A stretch of 64,000 nucleotides of DNA from Patiria miniata (taxonomy: Eukaryota; Echinodermata; Asteroidea; Valvatida; Asterinidae). The translations under genes and the position numbers were made by a program. Below the pieces are notes generated by a model that worked only from the letters and a program-made list of their open reading frames with translations, did no database searches and had not been told where the DNA came from. The number at the start of each line of letters is the position of its first letter. Position 1 is the stretch's first letter. The stretch covers positions 35,919,315 to 35,983,314 of the forward strand of contig NW_024037069.1 in the NCBI RefSeq assembly GCF_015706575.1. Reading direction: 5' to 3'. Of this stretch, positions 34,166-45,200 are shown piece by piece.

Positions 34166-34369
34166 AGCCTTGGTCAAGACTAATGTAATACTAGCCCAGT
34201 TTTATTACCATTACAGGCCTACACTAGCTACGTACGGCCACGTAATTGTATGTAGGTAAAAACGCCATTCTCCAGGCAATACACACAACCCCGAAATTGG
34301 TTCTTGCACAAATAGCAAAAGAATAACAAAAACTGCCCATTTTTATAGGATTCAATTATGGTTGTGTTT

Positions 34370-34860
34370 ATTTATTTAGGCATACATACATACATACACT
34401 GTATATCAGATAAAAGTGACAAAAATACAAAAAAAAACAAGTGAAAACATAATGCAAGTGCAATAAGTTGCAATAGTATTTTCAAACATGTTTAATTTAT
34501 GAAAAAAAGAAAGGTTTTGGAAAAACATGTATACATGTACATGTACATTCATTTAAATGACTCAACTACGTTATTTTAATAATTTGATGATGAAACTTTT
34601 CAAACTGTTTAATGTTTGCCTTTTTCACATGAGTAACACCTACATGTAGATCAGATAAAAGCTGGAAAAATAACATACATACAAACAAGTAAACAAATAA
34701 CGGCTTTATGTTGCAATAATATTTTCAAATACATTTAATTTTGAAGAAAAAAAGGTTCTGGAAAACATGTATACAGGACATTCATAGTAAGTGACTAAAC
34801 TACGTTGATATCAATAATTTGATGAAGCTTTGCATAATCCATTACAAATCAGTTATATTT
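34370..34860 (+). repeat. Diverged direct duplication
   Basis: Two blocks (about 34380-34620 and 34640-34850) share ATCAGATAAAAG, TTGCAATA, TATTTTCAAA and GGAAAACATGTATACA. A CATA microsatellite lies at the left. There is no gene. Confidence 0.5.
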
Positions 34861-34891
34861 CATGAACCTGACCCACACTAAGCACGGATCC

Positions 34892-35190
34892 GGGGGGGGG
34901 GGGGGGGGGGGGGGGTGGTTGTTTGGGGATCAATCCCCCCCCCCCCCCGACTCAAAAAGAACCTAATTTGTATAATTATAGTGACAAAAATTTGGAACCC
35001 ACCCCCCTCGCTCTGATACTAAAAATTAATGTATTAAAGTGTACACTATTAAGTGATACAGTGTGCATGATCGTATGTTTTCAACAGCACCTTTAATTCA
35101 AAATATTGCACCAGCCCCCCCCCCCCCTTCGATTTTGAATTGATTATTTGTGTTGACAACCAGCTTCCCCCCCCCCCCCCCCCCCCCCCC
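34892..35190. repeat. Cluster of G and C homopolymers
   Basis: A run of 24 G at 34892-34915 is followed by C runs at 34935, 35116 and 35167. Runs of this kind can form quadruplexes and are prone to length error in assemblies. Confidence 0.8.
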
Positions 35191-35626
35191 ATTTTTACAG
35201 TTTTATGGAGGCCCAATGTTCGGTGAAAAAAACCTGCTATATTTCAGCACGTAAGTTATTCTGACGGATCTGAAGCGCCATACCTACACATGTATTAAGG
35301 TGGTCAAGGCGCTGAAACACAATAAATCCAATTTACTCAGAAAAAAACATAATACCAATAAAGAGAGAAAAATAGTACAAATTACAAATGATAAAATTAC
35401 AAATGATACAATAAACAACAGATATGTAGAAATGCAGCTGGTGCCTAGGTGCATTTCTCCCATATGAAGAACATGAATGTCAGCCTACATCACCAGGCAT
35501 CTCCAATTGAGATGTACATGTACATGTATACATGAAGATGTGGCGAATGCACACTGATGCCCATGCGGCTCGTGATCGGAATGCACCTAGCTCAGACTGT
35601 ACTGTTGTTCAAACATGGCATGCATT

Positions 35627-35664
35627 GGAACCAGCATGCAATGTCTCATACCAGCTGCGTAGCA
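35627..35664 (+). repeat. Inverted copy of the chromodomain exon end
   Basis: Thirty-eight bases here match the complement of 36155-36192 with one mismatch (GGAACCAGCATGCAATGTCT onward). The matching region encodes EPAGNVSYQLRS in the gene. The pair could fold the 3' end of the transcript into a hairpin, or mark the ends of an inserted element of about 560 bp. Confidence 0.8.
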
Positions 35665-36137
35665 GTTGCAGCTCTTTTATTAGTATTTCATAGAAGGTAT
35701 ATTTAATATCGCCAGAGGTACAGATTACATTACACCTGTATGTCATTGAACATAAAAGAAAAGCAATTTAGCATTTAGGGGCACGTATTACTTTTCGTTG
35801 CATTTTATTTATTTAATATTTTTGTTATTTGTTTTACACTGCACAAGCTACAAGCACCATATGATCCAAAACCTTTTTTTTTTTTCTTTTTGGACTTAGA
35901 CTGACTAACATTTTCTGAAGTTTGGTGAATTTGTGTCAATGAGCAATCTCTAGAAGTGAAAGACTTCTTAAACGATAATTATGACATGGATCAAGTTCTC
36001 TTTTTATCAAGAAAAAATAATGGTAGCTCCAGTTAACAATTCAATTCAAATGGGGGAAAAGGTTTTAAAATTTAAATGAAAGAAAGGAAGTATCACTGAA
36101 AATACATTGTCTTGGCCCCCCCCCCCCTTTATCGTTT

Positions 36138-36292
36138 CTATTTCTTACTAAAGTTGCTACGCAGCTGGTATGAGACATTGCCTGCTGGTTCCCATGTCTG
36201 CTCAGTAAAACCCTTCCATTTTACTAGGTAGTATATTTTGCCACTTAGTTTTTTTCTTTCCGTCAAACACTCCACTTCATATTCATCTGAAT
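36138..36292 (-). CDS. Chromodomain gene, terminal exon
   Basis: The exon reads SDEYEVECLTERKKLSGK, YYLVKWKGF, TEQTWEPAGNV, then SYQLRSNFSKK and stop. Tyr of EYEVE, Trp of KWKGF and the following Phe occupy the aromatic-cage positions known to bind methyl-lysine. The loop before TWEP is two or three residues shorter than in HP1. The usual C-terminal helix after the WEP motif is missing or replaced by SYQLRSNFSKK, whose DNA is part of an inverted repeat with 35627-35664. Confidence 0.88.
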
Positions 36293-39200
36293 CTGTGTAT
36301 TAAAAGGGGAAAGAAAAGAGTTGCACATGAAGAGCCGCCATTTTATGTTTGGCTTATGATTAAAGGGAATATACAACATTTGCAAACATCGAAAAACAAA
36401 ACTACCAAATTCTTACGACATACCTTACATGTGTACTAGGATGTTGGTAAATGACAGTCTTAAGCATCCTGTAAAATTATGGCACCAGGTGTGAAGTCAT
36501 TTTCCGGAAAAGTGGTATTTTTGTATCATTTCCAACGGTGGTTGGCCGACTACCGTTGGAAAAACCTAACTATTTTTCCACTACTTTTTTTTTCAGTCAA
36601 AATTATGTTTGCTATTGGTTACATGTTTATGAACGGATGCAGGCCAGCTAGACTGGTTTCCTTACATTACAATTTTCCAGCATCTATAAATTGATCCATT
36701 TCATCTTTAGTTGAGTCAGGGAACCAGACTACTTGAACACTTTTGTGTTTCTTGGTTTTTTCCAGCATTTTCGGACGCAAAATTTCAAACATGTAAGTTT
36801 AACAATATTTGATCTATTATACTAACCTCTCAAATAGTCAATTTCTGATAATTATAGCAAAAGCCAATGATGTACATTCCCTTTAAAAGAAATGCATACA
36901 GTTTTATAAACAACATTTGCTCTGGGTGTAATTTTTCAGAAATGGATAGATTTGGGGTTACTATTTTATTGTTACACTGACTTATTTGAAGTTTTGTGTT
37001 TGCAGATGCCAGAAAACCAGTAAAAACCATTGTTTTCTTGTAGTCTGCTTCCTGGACCCCACTGAAATTGAATTGGAGCAATTTATAGACATTATGGAAT
37101 TGTAACTAGGTCAGGGGACCAGTCCAACTTACATGAACATACACCCGTTCATCAAAATTCAGACTAAACATAAATGGTAAATTGGGGGCAATATTCGAAT
37201 AAAAAAAAAACTGGGTTGGCTGAACAGCATTGTAAATTGATACAAAAATGCCACTTTTCTTGAAAATGTCAGCACACCAGGTGCCATGATTGTACATGAT
37301 GCTTTAGACTCATTTTTTAACAGTCCAGCAACTTGTTCCATAATAATTAGGTAATTCTTTTTCTTTTTTGATGTTTGCAATGCTCAATCGGTTCTTAATC
37401 AGATGTTTAATATGCACCTATAAAGTTTGTTTCTATATCATCTGCAATCCAAACAACTGTGCAATGTTCTACAGTACCCCGTGTGGTTCATTACAGTAAG
37501 CTTTTTACGTTGACAGTAATATTAAAAACCATTACTTTCCAATTCAACTTGTACTGTATAACACAAAGCAATTTCAAACCAACCCAAGATATATTACATA
37601 AAAAAGCGGGATTGTAAGCATACCTGTGGCATTTTGCTCAACCATGTGTTGAAGCAATGTCAAGTCACTTGGTGTTTCTACATGCACATCTGTTGGAGAC
37701 AACAAAATTGTGACAAACTCGAAGTAATAATAAAAATAATAATAATAAATTAAAATTTATATTGCGTGGTCTACATAAAAATGATCGAAGGCGCATTACA
37801 TAAAATACCACGGAAATTACATTAAAAAAACAAGAAATAAAATGAGGTACAACTTATGTTAAAAGAGGGGTAAACTACTGGAAATACAATCAAGTAATTG
37901 ATAGGGCAAATTTTCACAACTCAATTAAATCACAAGTCAATCTATTGGAATCTGTCTTAGCTTATTATGTATTGTAAATTTCTAATGACACTTCTCTGAC
38001 ATCATTTTATCTATGATACAACACCTCAAATGTCATATCTGAACACAAATTAGAAAATGAACATGTACATCAGGGTATTTGCTTTGTGAGTTTCACTATA
38101 CAGGGTGGATAAAAAAACGAAACAGAGATATTTTTTGCTAATTGGAAGAGAAGTAGGGCACATGTGAATCAAAGGGAGATATCCTCTGTTAGGGTTAATC
38201 TCCTCTTTAAAATGACACCCTGCTCATGTTATAACATTCACGGTTGACTGAGCAGTGACCAATTTTGTGAAAGGGTCTATTTGGAGAATTGCGCCACTTT
38301 TCGATTGTGGTTTATGTGGTGTCATTTGTCAGGCTATGGTTGCAAATCAAGACAGGTGGGAACAAAAACAGATTTCACCATGAAAAGTGGCGGAACTCTC
38401 TAAATAGGCCCTTTCATAAAATTGGTGATAATGTCAAAACATTGGCCTACTTACTGCTGTTTGTTGGTTGAGCATTAAGCTGGTCAGATGGGCCATCATC
38501 CAATGTGGAGGGAGGCTGGGCAGACACTAGTATTAAAAAATAGCAAAGATGTAAAGATTTGATTATTCAGTGTAACACTTTTACACAAGACAAATTCGTA
38601 CCACAAGTCCATTTTGTGGTCAAGCACGTGCTGATTGGCAGGGCTCATTCATTCACGATTCTATATGAGCCTGTAGTCAGCAAGAATTGGATGTGTTTTG
38701 CTTCAACCTAAACGGATCTGTTTTATTATTTACATGAGTGTAATTGTCAATAATCCAACATTAAAGAGCAATTCAAATGTCCTTGCATGTACTCTCAAAT
38801 TCAGGACTAAGAACAAAGCAAATGAAGGCTTGAATGTTAAACTCAATTCAAATGCAGCAACTCAAGTCGACAACATTGAACAAAATCATCCGTTCAACGC
38901 ATTTCACTTACTCTCAGTTTGGCCACTTCTGCAACATTTGGTTTAGATCAAAAGTTGACCATTGCTCAAAAAATGGACTTTCAAAGTACTTGGAGTTTAC
39001 TAAAAAAACAAAAACCACACATAGTATCCACAATCCTTTTGCTGATATGCACTGAGCTGGAGTAATGTTTTACACATCACAAAAACAAAGGCCTACTTAC
39101 TGCTGTTTGTTGGTTGAGCATTAAGCTGGCCAGATGGGCCATCATCCAATGTGGAGGGAGGCTGGGCAGACACTAGTATTAAAAAAACAAAGATGTAAAG

Positions 39201-42200
39201 ATTTGATTATTCAGTGTAACACTTTTACACAAGACAAATTCGTACCACAAGTCCATTTTGTGGTCAAGCACGTGCTGATTGGCAGGGCTCATTCATTCAC
39301 GATTCTATATGAGCCTGTAGTCAGCAAGAATTGGATGTGTTTTGCTTCAACTTAAACGGATCTGTTTTATTATTTACATGAGTGTTATTGTCAATAATCC
39401 AACATTAAAGAGCAATTCAAATGTCCTTGCATGTACTCTCAAATTCAGGACTAAGAACAAAGCAAATGAAGGCTTGACTGTTAAACTCAATTCAAATGCA
39501 GCAACTCAAGTCGACAACATTGAACAAAATCATCCGTTCAACGCATTTCACTTACTCTCAGTTTGACCACTTCTGCAACATTTGGTTTAGATCAAAAGTT
39601 GACCATTGCTCCAAAAATGGACTTTCAAAGTACTTGGAGTTTACTAAAAAAATAAAAACCACACATAGTATCCACAATCCTTTTGCTGATATGCACTGAG
39701 CTGAAGAAATGTTTCAGAGTTGTAACGAGTCACTGATTTTTGTGACTCGAGTCGAGTCGAGTCATTTTAAAGAAGTGACTCGAGTCGAGTCATTTTAAAG
39801 AAGTGACTCGAGTCGAGTCAAGTCATTTTAAAGAAGTGACTCGAGTCGAGTCGTGTCATTAGGTCCAAAGGTTGAGTCGAGTCGAGTCGAGTCAAATATT
39901 TAGCTCGAGTCATTTCGAGTCACGAATATTTGAACACTATATTACTCAAATTTATAAAAGGAGGCCATAAGTTTAGCCAGCGTTCGAATCCAGGAACTTC
40001 ATAAGAAATCGCCTAAAGCCAATGATGAAACAGCGAATAAGAAAATGTGTTAAAAAATCTGGTTCCTGGATAGTATTTTGTGCGTTCTAGAACCATGAGG
40101 TGGGAGTCTGTGACACGTATATTTATACATGACTGCTCTTCGCAAAGCGAAGTGAGCATCAATTTTGCATCGTAAGTCATTGCAAATACTTTTCACAAAG
40201 TTGTGCTTTTATTTTTGGGATTCGAGTCTATTAGCCTTCGCTCGAGTCGAGTCGAGTCATTCTGATGAGGGACTCGAGTCGAGTCGAGTCATTTGCTCGC
40301 AGTGACTCGAGTCGAGTCAAGTCATTTACCCTTAGGGACTCGAGTCGGGTCGAGTCACCAAAAATTGTGACTCGAGTCGGACTTGAGTCGAGTCATTACA
40401 ACTCTGGAATGTTTTACACATGTATCACAAAAACATAGGCCTACTTACTGCTGTTTGTTGGTTGAGCATTAAGCTGGCCAGATGGGCCATCATCCAATGT
40501 GGAGGGAGGCTGGGCAGACACTAGTATTAAAAAAGAACAAAGATGTAAAGATTTGATTATTCAGTGCAACACTTTTACACAAGACAAATTCGTACCACAA
40601 GTCCATTTTGTGGCCAGCAAGAATTGGATGTGTTTTGCTTCAACCTATTAACGGATCTGTTTTATTATTTACATGAGTGTAATTGTCAATAATCCAACAT
40701 TAAAGAGCAATTCAAATGTCCTTGCATGTACTCTCAAATTCAGGACTAAGAACAAAGCAAATGAAGGCTTGAATGTTAAACTCAATTCAAATGCAGCAAC
40801 TCAAGTCGACAACATTGAACAAAATCATCCGTTCAACGCATTTCATTTACTCTCAGTTTGGCCACTTCTGCAACATTTGGTTTAGATCAAAAGTTGACCA
40901 TTTCTCCAAAAATGAACTTTCAAAGTACTTGGAGTTTACTAAAAAGACAAAAACCACACACAGTATCCACAATCCTTTTGCTGATATGCACTGAGCTGGA
41001 GTAATGTTTTACACATCACAAAAACAAAGGCCTACTTACTGCTGTTTGTTGGTTGAGCATTAAGCTGGCCAGATGGGCCATCATCCAATGTGGAGGGAGG
41101 CTGGGCAGACACTAGTATTAAAAAAGAACAAAGATGTAAAGATTTGATTATTCAGTGTAACACTTTTACACAAGACAAATTCGTACCACAAGTCCATTTT
41201 GTGGTCAAGCACGTGCTGATTGGCAGGGCTCATTCATTCACGATTCTATATGAGCCTGTAGTCAGCAAGAATTGGATGTGTTTTGCTTCAACTTAAACGG
41301 ATCTGTTTTATTATTTACATGAGTGTTATTGTCAATAATCCAACATTAAAGAGCAATTCAAATGTCCTTGCATGTACTCTCAAATTCAGGACTAAGAACA
41401 AAGCAAATGAAGGCTTGACTGTAAAACTCAATTCAAATGCAGCAACTCAAGTCGACAACATTGAACAAAATCCTCTGTTCAACGCATTTCACTTACTCTC
41501 AGTTTGGCCACTTCTGCAACATTTGGTTTAGATCAAAAGTTGACCATTGCTCCAAAAATGGACTTTCAAAGTACTTGGAGTTTAATGAAAAAATAATCAC
41601 ATAGTATCCACAATCCTTTTGCTGATATGCACTGTATGAGCTCAAAGAAATATTCCACGTCACAAAAACATAGGCCTACTTACTGCTGTTTGTTGGTTGA
41701 GCATTAAGCTGGCCAGATGGGCCATCATCCAATGTGGAGGGAGGCTGGGCAGACACTAGTATTAAAAAATAGCAAAGATGTAAAGATTTGATTATTCAGT
41801 GATTGTTTTCATTTGAAGCACATTTCGGGTTGAAGCACATTACAATGTAAATGTGCATAAATGCAGTGGGGCACACAGGATTTGGCAGGAGGGGGGGGGC
41901 CTCACTTTTCGAAAATAGGCCACTTAGTTCATGTATCACCAGAATCAAATCTTGGGACTAATAATTAAAACTGACAACCTCGAGGGGGGGGGGGGGTTTC
42001 ACTGCTTAAATGTATTGCAATTGCATTGCACATTCACCTATGTTACATGCACTAAAACAAGACAAGTTCTATCTGGTTCATTCGTGTGATGTCACCTCAG
42101 TATAAATCATGCCCACTTCACGTTGTTAAGTAGCATTGGAACTGGAAGTTAACGCAACTTGAGTGTTCATGTAATAGTAGCAATCGGAAGTGTGCGCACA

Positions 42201-45200
42201 TGTATGACGTTTTTACTGAAGAACTGGTTATTTAGCTTTCGGTCAGCAAGTATGGGATATTTTGGAAATGAGCTTCACAAACAAGCATGATGAAAGTGCA
42301 TCTAAAGATAGAGATGTGTTTTCACCTGTGAATTTGATAGATGGTTCTGCCTCAATGATTTTTTTGAGGGCCTCTCTCCCATAGGCCCCAGGCCTCTTCA
42401 AGGGCATCGGCAGCCCTGTGCATTCTATCTGCCCAGCCTCCAGCAGTTTGTAGCTCATCTGGCTCTTTTTGCCCAATGTTGCATCCCCTGTAGTATTAAA
42501 GAAAACATTTTTTTTGTCAATATAATATAAGGCCAAAAAAAAAAGTCGCCGTAGCCATGCGCTTCGGCAAAATAAAAAAGTTTTTTTGTCTATGAAAGAT
42601 GATGTCTCAAAACCGCCAAACTCACTGGTTTAACTGGAATCCTGCTGCTGCACAATTTTAACATGTTTTTAGATGGGGTTATGATGGAGAATAATTGTTA
42701 ACATGTGGCCTCTCTGGACTCCCATATTTTTGCACTAAGTTAAGTCTGGCACCATTTGCAGTCATCAGCCGACATTTAAAGCAAAAAAAACAGGTAAAAA
42801 AAAAAAAAAAACGCGTTGCCGTGCGTCTTTTTGGGCAAGTTCCATACCAGAAACTGGAGATTTTTTGGGGGGCTTAATCGAAATATACTCTTTTACCACC
42901 AAATGTGGCACATATAGTACCCGTGTGTGGTCTATATTTAAAATGTCGTGTAATACGACAAAAATTGCAGTTAGCCAGTCCACTCCCCACTTGTTTTCCA
43001 CATTCCAACTTACTGTATTTCTGATTGAAGAGCTGCTGCACTTTAACCCTGAGCTGTGATATGTCTTCAGTAACGGTGCTGGACTTGTTAACTAGGTGTT
43101 AGAACAAATTGAAAGGAGACCATCAACATGATGAAAATATATACATGTAACTCCCTTTTTGTGTTGCAATGTTATATCTCCTCTAATGTCAGTTAAAAAG
43201 TAAGGTTTCATGAACCATTTTTGGGGATATATCATCCTTTTTTATATCATTTGTAAAACAAAATCACGAATGTTCATAAAAGTAACGAAGGAATACGTAC
43301 ATGTACATTGCTATTTGTTTAGCAATCCCATTTGCATTTAACTTGTGTGTAATGTCTAAATCTCACTCAGCTTAATAGCTTCCAATGGCATCAATGGACA
43401 GGTATCAAATCTTGTATTAAAACATGCATAACTTCTGATGGCATAGATTAATTCCAGTATTTTTTCCCCAGATGAGTGGGACAGCATTCATTGGTGTATC
43501 AAGTTGTATTCATTTTGAGATCAAAAACATTTTTTTGCAATGATTTTTTCCCCAGCATTATACATGACTTAATCAATTTCAAGGTGTCAACATTTTGAAA
43601 GGATCTTTATTAATAATATAGACATGATGTTTCCTTAGTTATAGTTTGATTGATGTTTGGTTGAAGACCCCTGTTAGATGTACGTTTACTCAAACTTTAC
43701 AATACACACCTCCACTAAATCCACTGGAAGCACAAAATTTGGACGCAAAATTTGTGGAAGTGGCAAGATCGACACCAACATCACTGCCATGCACTGTAGA
43801 GATCCCTAAAGATGCACTAGTGCACACCAGTACCCAGTCCAAGCCATCAACTCTTGCACACTGCGAATAAATGTCCCAACAAAATAAGCAACAAATTTGA
43901 AGACAAAATGAGTGCTCTGTTAAAACACAAGTGAGCAATCTAGTACACAGAAGTAACCTTTGAAAGACACAATAATATGAAATTGTGAAATAAAAAGAGT
44001 GTCGTGGATCCCCTCTGATAAGACTACACAATATATTGAACTTATAATTCTTAAGTTTTGGTGGTTTTTTTGTTTTTGGTTTTTGGTTTTTTTTTTGGTC
44101 AGTGCTTGGATTAAACAAAATTTCAATCTTTCTAAGATATGTATGTCAAGATTTTTCCCTGAGGGAGTTTGTTACTGATCGAATGACAACCACCTGTAGG
44201 AAGGGATAAGTTTCAGTTGACTGACTAGTTGACTTTTAGGTTATATTGATACTTGCTGACATAAATGCACACATATAAGGTCCCCAAAAAAGTACTTCTG
44301 CTTCTCGGTTTGCCTACCTACCGTATTCTGACAGCCCATCTTTTTATGGACAAAAATGAAACAAAACAACAACTAAAACCATCAATAACTACCTTTTACC
44401 CTGGCCTATATACAGGCAGACGCCGCCATATAATCGTCCAAAAAAAAAGGGAAAAAAATCTCTACCCACCTACCCTCTTTTCGAATGCATGTAAACCGAA
44501 GCAGAACTATTATGTTTTGGCCTTGTACATGTAATGAATTTATTATCTACTGTAAAATTTGTTTATATCCAGAATCGAAACAATATTTCTTGAATTGTTT
44601 TCTTATTGTTGTCTGCCATGGATTAACCAGAAATTACAGCGGGAAAGATGATAAGCAATGAAATCCTAGTACAAAATATCATGTATTTTAAAAGGCAAAA
44701 ATGAGTCGGTGCTATCAATAGTATCATCTATCTTATTTTGTGTACTGCATTACTGCATGATTCCTTTCAAGTTGTATTCTTTCATCACTTAGTTACAGTA
44801 AAATTTAAAATGTGAATTGCATTACATAAACACCATTTTTAATCTCACCATGTTAGAAACTTCATGGCCAAGATTGTTGGCAAAGCTTCGAAACCCTGAT
44901 TCTCCAAGGGTTGTGGTTTGCTGGGGTAACTGATTCTGATTGTCAGCCTCTTTGTTGTAGAGCATTCGATTTTCCTCATCCAACCCCCGCCACTCCTGCA
45001 CACCTTGCTGCATCATCTGTGCCCTGTTAAGAGCCGTGGCACCTTTATAAGCAAATAGAATGGTGGTTATAAAATAATTATTATGCATTAGGCAAAATAA
45101 AAAAAGAAAACATGTTTAGCGCCCTGCCTCTTTGACAAAAAGGAAGGAGGAGGCCCTTTTTTTTTTTTTTTTTCCAAAATGGCCGCCCGACACATTTTTC

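Larger units (their letters stand above)
38441..41770 (-). repeat. Tandem array of an exon-containing unit, five exon copies
   Basis: Units of about 590 to 645 bp repeat head to tail and are nearly identical in intron as well as exon. Exons are at 38455-38526, 39101-39172, 40449-40520, 41040-41111 and 41684-41755. Each has the acceptor TTAATACTAG and donor AGCA/GTAAGTAGG. One unit lacks a stretch near 40614, and another holds a 692-bp hAT-like MITE. The last exon (38455) has Asp where the others have Gly. The intron identity shows the amplification is recent, presumably by unequal exchange. Confidence 0.9.

Noticed and set aside
36147-36292. Chromodomain exon as part of a retroelement integrase
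   Set aside because: No reverse transcriptase or integrase sequence is nearby, and the exon joins in phase to several upstream host-like exons.
39715-40406. GACTCGAGTC array as a CRISPR-like repeat
   Set aside because: The units are contiguous or irregularly spaced, lie at the two ends of a TIR element with an eight-base duplication, and the host is an animal.
38698-41531. Recurring plus-strand frames of about 80 residues starting MLQ-K-RICFIIYMSVIV
   Set aside because: They recur only because the intron sequence of the exon array is repeated; the supported exons are on the other strand and lie outside these frames.
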